A stretch of DNA of 64,000 nt from Hybos culiciformis (GCA_964007475.1 OZ023273.1:56439834-56503833); one strand, 5' to 3'; shown: positions 40,443 through 52,273, numbered from the stretch's first letter. A program made the numbers and translations. The notes: generated by a model not told the origin, from the sequence alone.

Positions 40443-41474
40443 TATATAATTCTTTCGATAATATAATTACATAAACATTGCAGTCGCATTATCATTGTAA
40501 CTCACTTCACTTAATTTTAGCTTGTACTACTTAGCTTTAGCTGCTTGAGATTGAAATCGCGAAAGCTTGAATTTGATATTGTATTTCTCTTCAGTTTACC
40601 TTTTATTTTGCGGCATTTATAAATGTGTATAAATATAATGAAAATAGATGAAAAGAAGATTTGTGTTTATTTTCCCCTAAATTATATTTTTTTCTATTAT
40701 CGCTTCATATTTTTCGTACAAACTTTATTTTAACATGAAAACATTATAAATTTAAAATTGGGAAATGTTGTTAAAAAAAAAGAAATCTAAAATTCATTAG
40801 TTGACACGGTTTATATTGAGCTTGAGGAATAATTCTCAGAATAAATGAAAACCTAGTTTTTTGCTGTTTTCCATTAAAAATGTAAAATCAAACTTTATGT
40901 TTTCACTTTCTGCCTGTCCGTCTGTCTGTCTGTCGCGTACTAAAATTTATTTATTTCATATCTGCTTAATACAAACAGTTTACAAAATGATCATAACTCC
41001 ATAACTATTTGAACAATTTCGTTTGTATAAATGCCAAAATATTCGCAATCTTGTTCTCTTTCACGCAAGTCAAAGAATTGGATTGTCTGAATTTCTGATT
41101 GCAAAGTTGATGCCTAAAATGTTTTCTATGAGAATTGTTATTTAAGAAGATGTAGATTGAAGGAACTTAAGAAAAAGTTGAGCCACCGGTTGAGCCCAAG
41201 GAAGACAGTGGGTGGAACGTGGATCAAAATTAGTTTATTATTAGAGCGCGATCGTAGAAACATAAAAAAAAAATTCGGCTAATATTTTAAATGGAAATGT
41301 GGAAAACGAGCTACATTCTACATTTCATGCATTGATTCTAATTACTCAAGAAAAGTATTCAAGGAGGCTATCTTTCAGCATCTTAACATTATTTAATATA
41401 TTTATAATCATAAATTTTTTATTATTTTTATTATTTATACATGTAATAAATTTGTGTAAAGTAATATCATTTTA

Positions 41475-41507
41475 GAAATAAATAAATAAATAAATAAATA
41501 AATAAAT
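41475..41507. repeat. (AAAT)n microsatellite
   Basis: About eight uninterrupted AAAT units. A similar array occurs at 55995-56023. Confidence 0.85.
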
Positions 41508-42984
41508 TATATTATTCAAAATTTTTTTATTGCTATAGTTATGTACTTCATTAGAATATCAATTGACAAAAAGAATAAAATATACAAGTTCGAAAATAAT
41601 GTTAACATTTTTCGCTCTAAACTATAATATATTTTTTTAATATATTGACATTGTTAATCTTTGTAATTGGATTTTGCAATCATAATTGTAATATTTATAT
41701 ATATAACCCTTACCGCCAAGATACGAAATTATGACATATTCAAAAAAAAAGCAAATATGTTATTCAGTTCTGTTCCTGTTATTAATTCATTAATTTTTAT
41801 TTTAACATTGTTCACAATATCATTAAGAATTAAAAGTTGTAGAAAAATGTAATTTTTGTATAAAGCCATAGATTATTATTAATTACTATCTTACGAAATT
41901 CAAGTATTAAAAATAAAAATTGAATCGCGGAATATTGAAATGTTATTTTACTGATTATATTTTTCATTTCTGAATATTTTCGCAAAATTATAAAGGTACA
42001 TTTCAGCTGTAATTATAGAGTTCCTTTTTTTTATTCAATTGATTTCATGGTTTTAAAACCATCAGTCTGTATGTAAATAAACAAATGAAAACTTGATGAG
42101 CGCAAACAATACCTTGAAGTTTGAACAACTTAATTGTGAACTCCTACATTACATATATAGACGTATAATAATCGATAATCGATTCTATATCAAATAACGA
42201 AGATGCAATGACAAAAAGTACTGTATAGGATAGAGTCATCATACTCATATATTTATATTTACGTCAATGCAAACAGTGATGAAAATAATAATTATAAATA
42301 ACCTATATATAGAAATAAATTAGATTAGGCATATTTAATTATGATTTGCCTTTTCTTTTTTTTTAAGTATGAGAGACAAAAAATTGTTAAAAAAAATAAT
42401 ATTATTACAAAAAAAAAATTTTTTTTTATGTAAGCCACGTGTATAAAACATTTTGATCACACCCCGCACAAGCACGTGTATAAACAACACTATGATGAAG
42501 AAAAAAAAATCATAATTTTGTGCAAATATTTTTATTTAGTTAGTTCCGTATTTTAAATTGTTTTTATATATTCAATATAACCCAAATCACCCTCAAAAAA
42601 AAAATTAAATAAAATAAAAATTGTTGGTGAATCCTTTATCCTTTTAAAATATTTAAGGTTTTCTATTGTAGGTACAATACAATCGGAAGGATTCTCTTGT
42701 TTTTATTTCAAAAAAAATTTTTTTTAATCATTTTTTTTGTGTAGATTTTATTATTATTATTATTATTGTATCTTTGATTTGAAGAAGATGGAAAACATTA
42801 TTTTTTTTTTATTGTTTGATTAAAGGTCACGTGCAGATTACACTAAATGCCTATCACCAGTTGAAAGTTCACTTCATTCTATATATACATATATTATATA
42901 TATTGTATATGTGTTACAATAAAGATGAAAACAAAACATTTATTACTTTAAAATTTTGATAAAATTTTGAAAGAATGAATAATT

Positions 42985-43690
42985 CGACGTGTCCGAAGAG
43001 TACTATGGTAAATTGAGATACGATAGAAACAGATTTATATTAAAAATGATTCCCCGCACTTGTATCTACGATTTTGGGTCATACTGACGTTCCTAACTGA
43101 AATAAAACACATTCAAATTATTAAAAATATTTTTTTTGTAAGTAAAATCGACGTACGAGCTAAATTTTATATTCATGTACAAACCCACTTTCCACCAGTC
43201 AAAAATTGTAAATGAAAATACGATCAGTAAAAAATAAAAAAAAATTATTTTATCATGAGATATAATTAATGAATGCTAAACTTGTCGTTTTTACAATCTT
43301 AAACTTCCGTTAACCACCAACTTGCGATATTGGCACGAAATTCAGCGCTTTGTTTTGTTAGACCTAAATAAAGATACGATGTCAACCGTACTTAATATCG
43401 TCAACTTACGATATTAAACGGCAGAAAAAAATTTGCAATTATCGTATATCCATTTAGGCAATGTTACTAAATTAAGCGATCATCCTAAAAACTTAAAAAT
43501 GTGAAAATTTGATAGAATTTTTCAAATTTTCCAAAAAATTTCAATTGCTAAAAATATAATAAAATTTTTTTCATAAAACCATGTAAAAAAAAAATGAGGA
43601 CTCTTGAAGAAAAATTTTAAAACAAACAGTTTTTTGTTTCCTGTGAAAACTAGTGTTTTTGAGATACGATAGTACTCTTCGGACCCGTCG
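42985..43690. mobile_element. TIR element of unknown superfamily upstream of the S28 gene
   Basis: Left end CGACGTGTCCGAAGAGTACT and right end (as complement) CGACGGGTCCGAAGAGTACT match over about 25 bp with one substitution; both copies are next to a GATACGATAG segment. AATT flanks both ends (42981-42984 and 43691-43694) but AATT is palindromic, so the exact border is ambiguous. Internal ACGATATT-type motifs repeat at 43325-43445. No transposase frame. It ends about 560 bp before the predicted S28 promoter. Confidence 0.6.
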
Positions 43691-44253
43691 AATTGTATGA
43701 ACAGGTAGTTCGGAAACAGACACATTATATTTTATATTAATACCTATATATTTTATACTTACATTTTTTAAATTGCAAGAATTTTTTGCTAAATATTATA
43801 CATTCAGTTAGAAAGCGAATCGGTAAAGCCTGATGACTTGATATTAGATTTTATTAACATGTTAAAAAAAAATTGAAATCTTTCAAATAAAAATGTCTGT
43901 TTGTTTGTTAATCTACGATCTCCAAAAAATTCTTCACCGATCCGTTTGAAATTTTGAGACAGACTACCATTTGAAAATATGCCTGTTTTGATACACTGGT
44001 ATTGGCATCAAATTATACTTATTCTCTGTGATTATGAATACTTAAACGAAAAATTATTATTTTATTAAGAAATCGTATTAGAATTAATTAACACAACTGA
44101 TATTCATGTACTGAATTAGGTAACAAACTTTTGAATAAATATTGAAATAAAAAAGTTAGCAATTAGGGGCTCCAACAGTTGTGTATATATTTGAAAGAAA
44201 ACATTTTTCTTAATTTGTGTACTTAATTCTGTTTTTTATTGAAAAAACTTTAT

Positions 44254-44285
44254 TATATAAATTTGATCATTTCTACCGAACATCA
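44254..44285 (+). promoter_or_regulatory. Possible core promoter of the S28 gene
   Basis: TATATAA at 44254-44260 lies about 27 bp before CATCATT (44281), a possible start site, which would give a 5' UTR of about 65 nt before the ATG at 44346. TATA-like sequence is common in DNA this AT-rich, so this is weak. Confidence 0.3.
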
Positions 44286-44345
44286 TTATAGTGTTCAACT
44301 TACGGTTTGACAAATAATATCATCTCGTATTTAATTCAAAATAAA

Positions 44346-45764
44346 ATGAAACATTTTATTTTGTTCTTAATCTTTATAACGTGGTCTCAAAAAACTATTA
44401 TAGCAGAAGAACCAGAATGGCAATATATTCAACCAGATATTTCTGCAGATGAACTTCTCCAAGATGTTAATGAAGAATGGCTTGATCAGAAATTAGATCA
44501 TTTTAACTTGACAAATAATCACACTTGGGAAATGCGATATTTATCAAATTTGAAATATTTTAAACCACAAGGACCAATTTTTATTGTTGTCGGAGGTTTC
44601 CGATATCTTGATCCCTACGTTATCAGCGAAATGCTTTTTTTCCATATCGGTTCAAAGCTAAATGCAGCATTTTATAGCATCGAACATCGATTTTATGGAG
44701 AATATTTTCCAACGCCTGACTTAAGTCTGGATAACTTACAATATCTAAATTCTAAGCAAGTTTTAGCTGATCTTGCTTATTTCATTGAAACTAAAAAAGA
44801 AAATCCTCAAATGTCAAATTCAAAAATTGTACTCATGGGATATGAAGATGGCGGCAATATAGTTACTTGGTTTACACAAAAACATCCGGAACTGATTGTT
44901 GGAGGATGGGCTTTAAGTGCTCCTCTTAAAGCAGTATTTGAATTTAACGAATGTGATCATTCTGTTGCATCAACAATTAAGAAAGTTTGTGGTAAAGTTT
45001 CGTATGATAAACTTTCTTCTTCTTTTTCAGAATTAGATAAATTATTAGAAAATGACGTCGAGACGTTAGTTGAAAAATTTAAGATATGTCCAGGATTTGA
45101 TCCAACTTATGAAACAGATATTTGGTTTTTATATGATGTCATTAGGGACTATATTTTTTCTTATATTGTAACGAACTCGTACAAGGAAATTGAGAATGCA
45201 CTTTGTTATCCGATTGAAGAACATAATTATAGCGTCGATGTCCTGGTACATTTAATTAACTCCGAGATGAAATCAAGAAACCTTTATTGTCTACCAGCAT
45301 CATATAATGAAATGAAGTTTAATTTGAACCAGACATATTTGAATGACTATTCAAAAGGTCGTGCTTTATTATATGAGAAGTGCACTGAATATGGTTCATT
45401 TCTAACCACTGAACCAGATACAGGTGATACAATTTTTCCCCGTAAAATTCCAATTAATTACAGTTTGCATCTGTGTCATGAACTTTTTGGAATTGAACCA
45501 TTAACGGTTTATAATAATATTGATGAAACAAATAAACTATACGGGGGACTTCAAACCAAGAGTGATAATAAAAAAAATAATATGATTTGGACAACTGGTG
45601 AATTTGATCCATGGTTAGCTCTTCAAATGAAAGACAACATTATAAGAGGACAATCTAGCTTAAGTGAACTTGATACAATTAACGAAGATGACGATATTGA
45701 TGGTTTGAGAAGAGTAAAATGGAAAATAACAGATACAATTCGAAAATGGGTTAATGGAATCTAA
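44346..45764 (+). CDS. S28-family serine peptidase homologue, probably inactive; intronless
   Basis: Homologue of the PRCP / thymus-specific serine protease family (S28, 472 aa, about the usual length). The ATG at 44346 gives a signal peptide MKHFILFLIFITWSQKTIIA. Family landmarks are present: WLDQKLDHF (45-53), W61, GPIFIVVGG (76-84), SIEHRFYGEY (111-120), LADLAYFI (140-147), WALSAPL (188-194), EKCTEYGSF (344-352) and FDPW (420-423). In active members the nucleophile sits in GGSYxG; here the segment is GYEDGG (165-170), so Ser is replaced by Glu167. The catalytic Asp is kept (D421), but the position that normally carries His, about 28 residues later, is INEDDDIDG with no His. Two of three triad residues are missing while the frame is intact, so it is more likely a pseudoenzyme under selection than a dead gene. 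Role unknown; probably secreted or lysosomal. The lack of introns could mean a retrocopy. Confidence 0.92.
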   Translation: MKHFILFLIFITWSQKTIIAEEPEWQYIQPDISADELLQDVNEEWLDQKLDHFNLTNNHTWEMRYLSNLKYFKPQGPIFIVVGGFRYLDPYVISEMLFFHIGSKLNAAFYSIEHRFYGEYFPTPDLSLDNLQYLNSKQVLADLAYFIETKKENPQMSNSKIVLMGYEDGGNIVTWFTQKHPELIVGGWALSAPLKAVFEFNECDHSVASTIKKVCGKVSYDKLSSSFSELDKLLENDVETLVEKFKICPGFDPTYETDIWFLYDVIRDYIFSYIVTNSYKEIENALCYPIEEHNYSVDVLVHLINSEMKSRNLYCLPASYNEMKFNLNQTYLNDYSKGRALLYEKCTEYGSFLTTEPDTGDTIFPRKIPINYSLHLCHELFGIEPLTVYNNIDETNKLYGGLQTKSDNKKNNMIWTTGEFDPWLALQMKDNIIRGQSSLSELDTINEDDDIDGLRRVKWKITDTIRKWVNGI

Positions 45765-45862
45765 ATTATTAAAACATAATATGACAGTGAATATTTCACC
45801 AACAACCAATACCAAAATCACATTATTTAAATAACAATTTTAAAAAAATTTAAAAATTACAT

Positions 45863-45868
45863 AATAAA
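45863..45868 (+). terminator. Poly(A) signal of the S28 gene
   Basis: AATAAA 99 nt after the stop codon; a second one is at 45965-45970. Either could be used. Confidence 0.45.
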
Positions 45869-46190
45869 ATTTATAGTTCTTATATATTGAATATATAGAG
45901 GACGATAAAATTATTTCAACAAATAAGTATGTATGATTAAATATTAGTGATGTGTATATGACTCAATAAAATATCTGACAAGTGTATTAAGAAACAATAT
46001 TTTATTTTAATAAAGGTGGAAAAAATTTTTTTTTTATAATGTTAAATTTCAATATTTGCTAATAATAGCCTGAATTCGAAATTCGAGTGAAAATCTTGTT
46101 TATTTAATGAACCATAGTTCTGCTGCAAAATTTAAAAAATATATTGGATGATTTGAAGGTTATTTTTATTTGATTAATATAACACGAAAT

Positions 46191-46278
46191 TATTTTGAAT
46201 CTGATCAGCATATATTCAAAATTCTTTTTTCATTTATTTTGAATCTGATCAGCATATATTCAAAATTCTTTTTTCATT
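46191..46278. repeat. Perfect 44-bp tandem duplication
   Basis: Two adjacent identical units beginning TATTTTGAATCTGATCAGCA, 46191-46234 and 46235-46278. Confidence 0.9.
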
Positions 46279-47176
46279 TATTGATAATTTGCTTTTTTTA
46301 TTCATAAGTACAAATTAATATAAAAAAAATTGTATTTTTTCAAATGTTGGTTTAAAATACTTAGAATAAATATATTCATTGTGATGAAAATATCAAGACT
46401 GCAAAGAAGTATATTGTATATTATAACACTAGGCAGATATTTTTCTTGCATAACTAATTTAAGGTACCTATTACAAATTACTCAGATTCAGTCGATATTT
46501 TTTCGAAACTTTGAATGACTGATCGTTTTTCTTTTTCATGTTTATATTTGATAAGCAAAAATATGTTTTCACATAGATGAATGATACAATAATGAAATTT
46601 GAGTTGTCTAACAAATTTCATTGCATTATTATGTTCCAAATAAATTTTCAGAGAGCATTATTTTGTTGTGTGATCTCTAAAAAGATTGAAATATTTTGAA
46701 TATTTTTCTTAGGAGTATAATAATTTTTTTAGGAATACAATAATTTTTTTTAGAAAAGCCTAATTTAAGTTTAAGGATGGTGGTTTTTTGAATATTTCTC
46801 CCGAAATTCTTGACAACTCGTTTCAATAATAATGATCTAAGAAACTAAAAAGAACAACTTTAATTCAATTTTGTGTCTAAATTTCTGTTTTCCCAAATCT
46901 TGAATACATTTCTTGTTATTAAAAAATGTTTACTTCAATCCTGTATTATTGATTTATTACAAAAGACATAATATCATTAATGATAGAAAAAAAGGGTGAT
47001 TCCTATGCCAAGATTCACACCAAAAGATAATATTTGTATTAACATGTGTGTGCATCAGAAAAGAAAATTGGAAAATTACAAAGTAATTTCACGTCAATTT
47101 CTCAACCCCTCCTTTTTGATGTTGAAAAATATTTTTTTTTTGTTGTGTAAAATATTTTAATGCGCATGTCTTCGGT

Positions 47177-47320
47177 AAGTTGTATTTACATTCGCAAATT
47201 TAGCTCGGTAAATGGTCCATTACATGCATCAATACACATGCAATTATAGAGGAATGTAAATTGTATTTACATTTCCCTGTGATGTAAATTGTATTTACAT
47301 TGCTCTATATTGTATTTACA
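47177..47320. repeat. Cluster of ATGTAAAT...ATTTACAT dyads
   Basis: TTGTATTTACATT occurs four times. Two copies are complete dyads: AATGTAAAT-TGT-ATTTACATT at 47253-47273 and ATGTAAAT-TGT-ATTTACAT at 47282-47300; the others (47177, 47309) are half sites. Could be a decayed transposon or a set of protein-binding sites; nothing decides between these. Confidence 0.6.
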
Positions 47321-48036
47321 TTCTTCATTTTCAACTGCGTAATACTATAAACAAAAATAATATCACTCACACTCACAATATTTCAATACAGACAAATACC
47401 AAAAAAAAAAAAAAATTGCAAATGTATACCTCTCACATGCATCATATCAATGTCAATCAAAGCTTAGTTTATAATGCTAAAATCTAAATTTTCCCTCTGA
47501 GCTAATCTATATTTTCCCTCTGAGCAAACAAAAAAAAAAAAAAGAACCAATAAAAAAATACGCGGCTATTTTTTTTTTTTCTAAAAAGCGGCCAGTCGAT
47601 CAGTCGATGAATTTTCTTAACATGTGTTTCAATCTACTATTTTTAAAGGATCTTCGAACCTCTACTACTAAATTTTTAAACGAGTGTGGTTGGATTTTAG
47701 TACAAAAATTTAAACCACACTTCAAAAATTGGACTTATTTTTATTCAAAAAAACAAAATGAATAAAAATAGAACAATGGTAACCCTGAAAATATATTTGT
47801 TGTCATTATAAAGTTTGCTGTGATTGTCAAATGTCAAGTAAGAATTTTTTTTTCTTCTATCAACAAACAAAGAAAATGGCAGCATCAAGGAGATTATTTA
47901 TTGTAAATATAAATTATAATTATATAATTATTATTTGATTTTATTTTTAATTATAAAAAAAATAATTATAAAATTATTATTATTTTTTTTAATAATTAAA
48001 AATAAAATTAAGTAAAATTTAAGAAGACCATTATTT

Positions 48037-48163
48037 CCTAAAATAATAAAAAAAAAATTAGTAATTTTTCTAAAAAAAAATTATTCGATTTTTTTTTTTG
48101 CAAAAAAGAAAATGAATAATTTTTTTTTGGAAAAATTACTAATTTTTTTTTTAATATTTTAGG
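48037..48163. repeat. 50-bp-arm inverted repeat
   Basis: Arms 48037-48086 and 48114-48163 are near-perfect reverse complements, beginning CCTAAAATAATAAA and ending in TTTAGG, with a 27-bp loop. A second AT-only palindrome is immediately to the left (about 47938-48008). Possibly a small fold-back MITE; no target duplication was found. Confidence 0.65.
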
Positions 48164-48309
48164 AATCTTCCGGTTTGAAATCATTTCGATAAATAAATAA
48201 ACTTCCTTATTAAATTTTATTTCCTTGCTTCATTTTGAACTTTTTTGTTTATTTTTTTCATTATAAATGTATTGTTTTCAACTCCCTCTCACATGCACAT
48301 TAAAGCAGT

Positions 48310-48490
48310 ATACAATACATGTTAATCAAATTTGTTATACAGCTCGTTTTGTATACACACAAACATATAGACACTCGTCAATATTATATCACTCGACCTT
48401 CGGTCTCGTGATATAAACATGACTCGTGTCTATGTGTTTGTGTGTATACAAAACTCGCAAGAATAACAAATTTTCTTAAAATGTATTGTA
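48310..48490. repeat. 181-bp imperfect palindrome centred on CGACCTTCGGTC
   Basis: Arms of about 89 bp (48310-48398 and 48402-48490) begin TACAATACATGTTAATCAAA and close on the central hairpin CGACCTTCGGTCTCG (48394-48408). Parts of the flanks (CTCTCACATGCA, TTTTCTTAAAATGT, AATCTACTAT) match the segment 47431-47650 to the left, so both may be copies of one repeat family. Confidence 0.7.
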
Positions 48491-49117
48491 ATCTACTATT
48501 AATAAAATAAAGGGGAAAATCTTACATATAGATTTGAATAAAAATTTAAACTAAAAAAAAATATTTACCCACTTATATTCGGAATTTGATAAAGGAAAGT
48601 GAGAAGTGGTTTAAGTAGATTGTTGCATAAAGGCATTTTCCTCCTAATTAATATTATATCCGATTATAATATCCGGTAACTTTTTTAACTTTTAATGCTT
48701 TTATACTGTTTAGCTTAGAATTTCTTATTTATCACTGTTTTAGAAATTTTATTGAAAATATTTTAATGTTTTTATTTTAAGTAGACATCAAAGACAATTA
48801 TCTCGTTGCTTTAATATTTATTTTTAATTTTTATTTCTTGAAATTTTAGTTGTATTTTTATTTTTACGTCAAACTTATACAACCTATACTACTTACTTGT
48901 ACTATAGTATGAACACTATCTTATAAGATTTAGTAGAATTACTTCTTAATAAGTATGTAAATAATGAAGTTCACACTAGAAGCAATCTATAAAAGTTTTA
49001 ATTATACAATACAATATAAACAATATTTTTTGCCATCAACCTACAATATTGAATAATAGTATTTTAAATAAATGAAATTAAAATTTATAATTTCTTTATT
49101 GATATTTTGGTTCAGAT

Positions 49118-49668
49118 CAGGGTTGCCAACTCTTGACCGAGGAAAAACTGGAGAGTTGAAAAACAAAAAAATGTAGATAGTAAAATAGAAAAAATAATAA
49201 ATTATAAATTACATTATTATTAACATAAACAAACGAAACATAAAATAAACCGCAGATAAAAAAATAATTCAAATTAGAATAAAACTTTATAAAAAGTAAT
49301 ATAAAATAAATACAATAAATTAAAATACATAATAATTGAAATTAGAAAAATATTAGTTAATTAATGAGAACAATTATTTCTTAAAGTTATGGGCCCCCGA
49401 TTTTTTGGGCCCCAATTTAAAAAAAAATCAGCAAATTTGTAGCTTTCTATATTAGAAAATCTGTTAGAATTTATTCACATAGCCGACAAAAGTTCTAGTA
49501 TAGGCAAGTAAAATGACATCTACTGGTGAAAAGTTTATGTGAATTTCTATTTTACTTTAAAATTATGAATTTTGAAAAAAACTGGTAAAATTTTAAAAAA
49601 CCTGGAGACTGGAGTTTCTGTTGAAAAACTGGAAACTCCAGGGTAAAACACCCCAGTTGGCATCCCTG
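49118..49668. mobile_element. hAT-like MITE, 551 bp
   Basis: Termini CAGGGTTGCCAACT and AGTTGGCATCCCTG, flanked by exact 8-bp duplications GTTCAGAT (49110-49117 and 49669-49676). Subterminal AAAACTGGA-type motifs lie in both ends. Non-coding. The exact duplication indicates a fairly recent insertion. Confidence 0.92.
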
Positions 49669-50505
49669 GTTCAGATACTAAATATCTTATCTTATAAAAT
49701 TTATGTTATGTTCGAATTTCGGAAATTTCCATTGTATGGTTCCCTATTTCTCGTAACACAATATTAAAATATCTATAATAGATGGTATAGTAGAACAAAT
49801 TAATGTATTTTTAAATTCGTAAAAATTTACTATAGAACTATTTTATTATTATAATTATTTTACATAAAAATAGTGTATAGGTACTTGTTGTAAACGAAAA
49901 TAATTTTTCGATAACCGCAAACAGTACAAATATTTTATTTTGTATATTTAATGTATTTTTATTGAAATAAAATTAACAATTCCTCTATAAATGAAATAAA
50001 TTAATGGTATCTAAATATCGCAAATAAATTTTTTTCTTGGTTTCCAAAATATATTTATGATCTTTTTTTTCTCTGTTAAATATTCAATGGAAATTAAGAG
50101 CTAATATGTAGGTATAGAAAGAACATTAAGAGATCTGCATAAAAGATAAAAAACCTAAAGTTACAAAAAATTTTCTTAAATAATTTCTCCCTATTTTTAT
50201 TTAAAAATGTTTTTCAAATTTAATTCATCTTTAAGTATTTGCATTTATTATACATACTTAGTACAATTTTTAATAACTTCATTTTCTAGAAACAATATTT
50301 TCTTTGAAACTGTGAAACTTAAAATTTTTAATATTTCCCATCCAAATAATTAATTACCCAAAAGATCTAAGAAAAAAAGTATTTTGAAATTTTTTAATAA
50401 CTTAGAATTTTTTTGGTTCTGTTGAGTTTTTCGCATTTCCAACAGCAACAAAAATCAAAAAGGTAAGGTATTTTTGTTGCTTAATTATCTTTTAAGTGGT
50501 AAGCT

Positions 50506-50723
50506 CAGTGATGGATTTACGAATAGGCACACTAGGCTCGAGCCTTGGGCGGCAAAATTTAATAAAAAAAATGTTCGGACTTTAAAATAGTATAAAACTT
50601 TTTAGAATCGGTTAAGGCTAATTTTTATGGTCATGTTGGAAGTTAAATGTATTTTTTTTAATGTGTTTTTCCCGATATTTTTTTAATAGTGCCTAAGGCG
50701 GCAAATGTGTAAATCCGCCCCTG
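50506..50723. mobile_element. hAT-like MITE, 218 bp
   Basis: Termini CAGTGATGGATTTACGAA and (complement of the right end) CAGGGGCGGATTTACACA, with an exact 8-bp duplication GGTAAGCT at 50498-50505 and 50724-50731. Same family as 63118-63257 but in the opposite orientation. Non-coding. Confidence 0.92.
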
Positions 50724-51743
50724 GGTAAGCTTCTGCGTCATTTAAGAAATGTTAATTTTTGCACTGTTAGGCTACTAAAGTAGTTTATTATATTAGTTTG
50801 CGGATTCTATTCGATGTACAAGAGATTAGTAAATTATGACCGTCTATTAAAAATGTTTTTTTTTATTTCAATGTAGAATAGAAAAGTCTTTATGAAAAAA
50901 AAAATAAAAATATGCACACATAGTAGGTATGTATATAAAATAAAATGTTTGTTTAGTCAACACTCGATTTTTTTTTTTTCATTGAAGGTAAATCATACAC
51001 AGAATTGAACAAAAAAAAATAAATACCGTAAATATCCTCTATGTCCTTGTAGGGTAATAAATTTTATTGAAAATAATAGGTGTATACTTAGAGATAAAAA
51101 AGATAAACAATTCACATAATTCTTATTTCTGTGATATTGTGATGAAAAAAAAAAAAAAAAAAACAATCTAAAAATTGTGCATTTATGGAATCGGAAAAAT
51201 TTTATTTTTTTTCTCTATGAAAAACAAATATAGACTTTTCGTGATGATTTTTGATTCAAATATTGCTTAAATTACATTAATGGTTTTCATTATTTGGTAA
51301 AAAAAAAAAAAAAAAAATTATTTGTAATAGAATATTCGATTGTTTGATTAATGAAATAATTTATTGGAAAGTTGAAAATTTTGTTAGTGTGATCAATTCA
51401 GTTTCGTTCTATAAATTGATTGAAAATTCACATTCTGAACGCACTTTTTGTAAAATTTTGAGTTACTGTGAAGTTATATTATGTGTGACATATGTTTTTC
51501 CAATTTCTAGTGATAGTCCGTGTGAAATTATAGCCTACCCAACAAATTAGAACAAGTGTGTGAGCGAAGTCACAATAAAACGTATATAATTAATAGCCTG
51601 TTCGGATTTCTCAAAGCTTAATTTTTATATTGAAAAAAGGGACAGGAAAAAAACCGAAGCTTATAAAATGTTATCCAAAATTTGCTTCATCATATTCAAC
51701 AATTAAATATTGATTTTCGGAAATTAAACGTAATCGTAACAAC

Positions 51744-52273
51744 CAGGGCTGTGGAGTCGGAGTCGTGGACTCTGAGTCGGAGCGGTAATAAGTTTTGCTT
51801 GTTAAGAGTCGGAGTCGGAGTCGACCAAATAAAGCCGACTCCGACTCCAAAACTATTAAATTTAAAGTATGTATACTGGACCAAAACTTATTAAATTAAA
51901 TAAAATATTTTTATAATTATATTTTTATAATTAAATTTAACAAAGCAACAACAAGTGTCTGGCACAGAAATCCAATAAAAATATATTATCACGATTTTTG
52001 GCTTACTGGGAAAATTACGGGAAATACCCTTTTATGTTCATTAAAATTTATGGCAATTTCGGGAAATACTATTTTTTATAATTGCTGGTGCGGGTACAGA
52101 AAATATAGTACATTGGTATCACACAGAGAGTCAAAGTAGTCAAAGTAAGAGTCGGAGTTGGAGTCGGAGTCGGAGTTGGAGTCGGAGTTGGAGTCGGAGT
52201 CGCCAAAAAAAAAAATGAGGAGTCGGAGTCGTAGTTGAAGTCGGTAATTTTGTTGACCGACTCCACAGCCCTG
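51744..52273. mobile_element. hAT-like MITE rich in GGAGTC repeats
   Basis: Perfect termini CAGGGCTGTGGAGTCGG / CGACTCCACAGCCCTG. Flanking 8-mers GTAACAAC and GTAGCAAT differ at two positions, so an older insertion or mutated duplication. GGAGTC/GGAGTTG hexamer arrays at 51748-51850 and 52149-52235 create overlapping open frames on both strands that are not genes. Elements with this terminus are known in many animals. Confidence 0.88.

Larger units (their letters stand above)
31219..42984. other. Intergenic AT-rich region
   Basis: Presumed to contain the P450 promoter at its left end; no convincing TATA box or 5' UTR exon was identified. Contains the inverted-repeat elements at 32071-32462 and 40126-40442, an AGTTATAAATAGA microrepeat (34269-34312), a TCTG-rich stretch (40915-40935) and an (AAAT)n array (41475-41507). 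Otherwise I see nothing. Confidence 0.6.

Noticed and set aside
44307..44345. Upstream extension of the S28 frame
   Set aside because: It would begin with TTG; the ATG at 44346 gives a clean signal peptide and a normal start.
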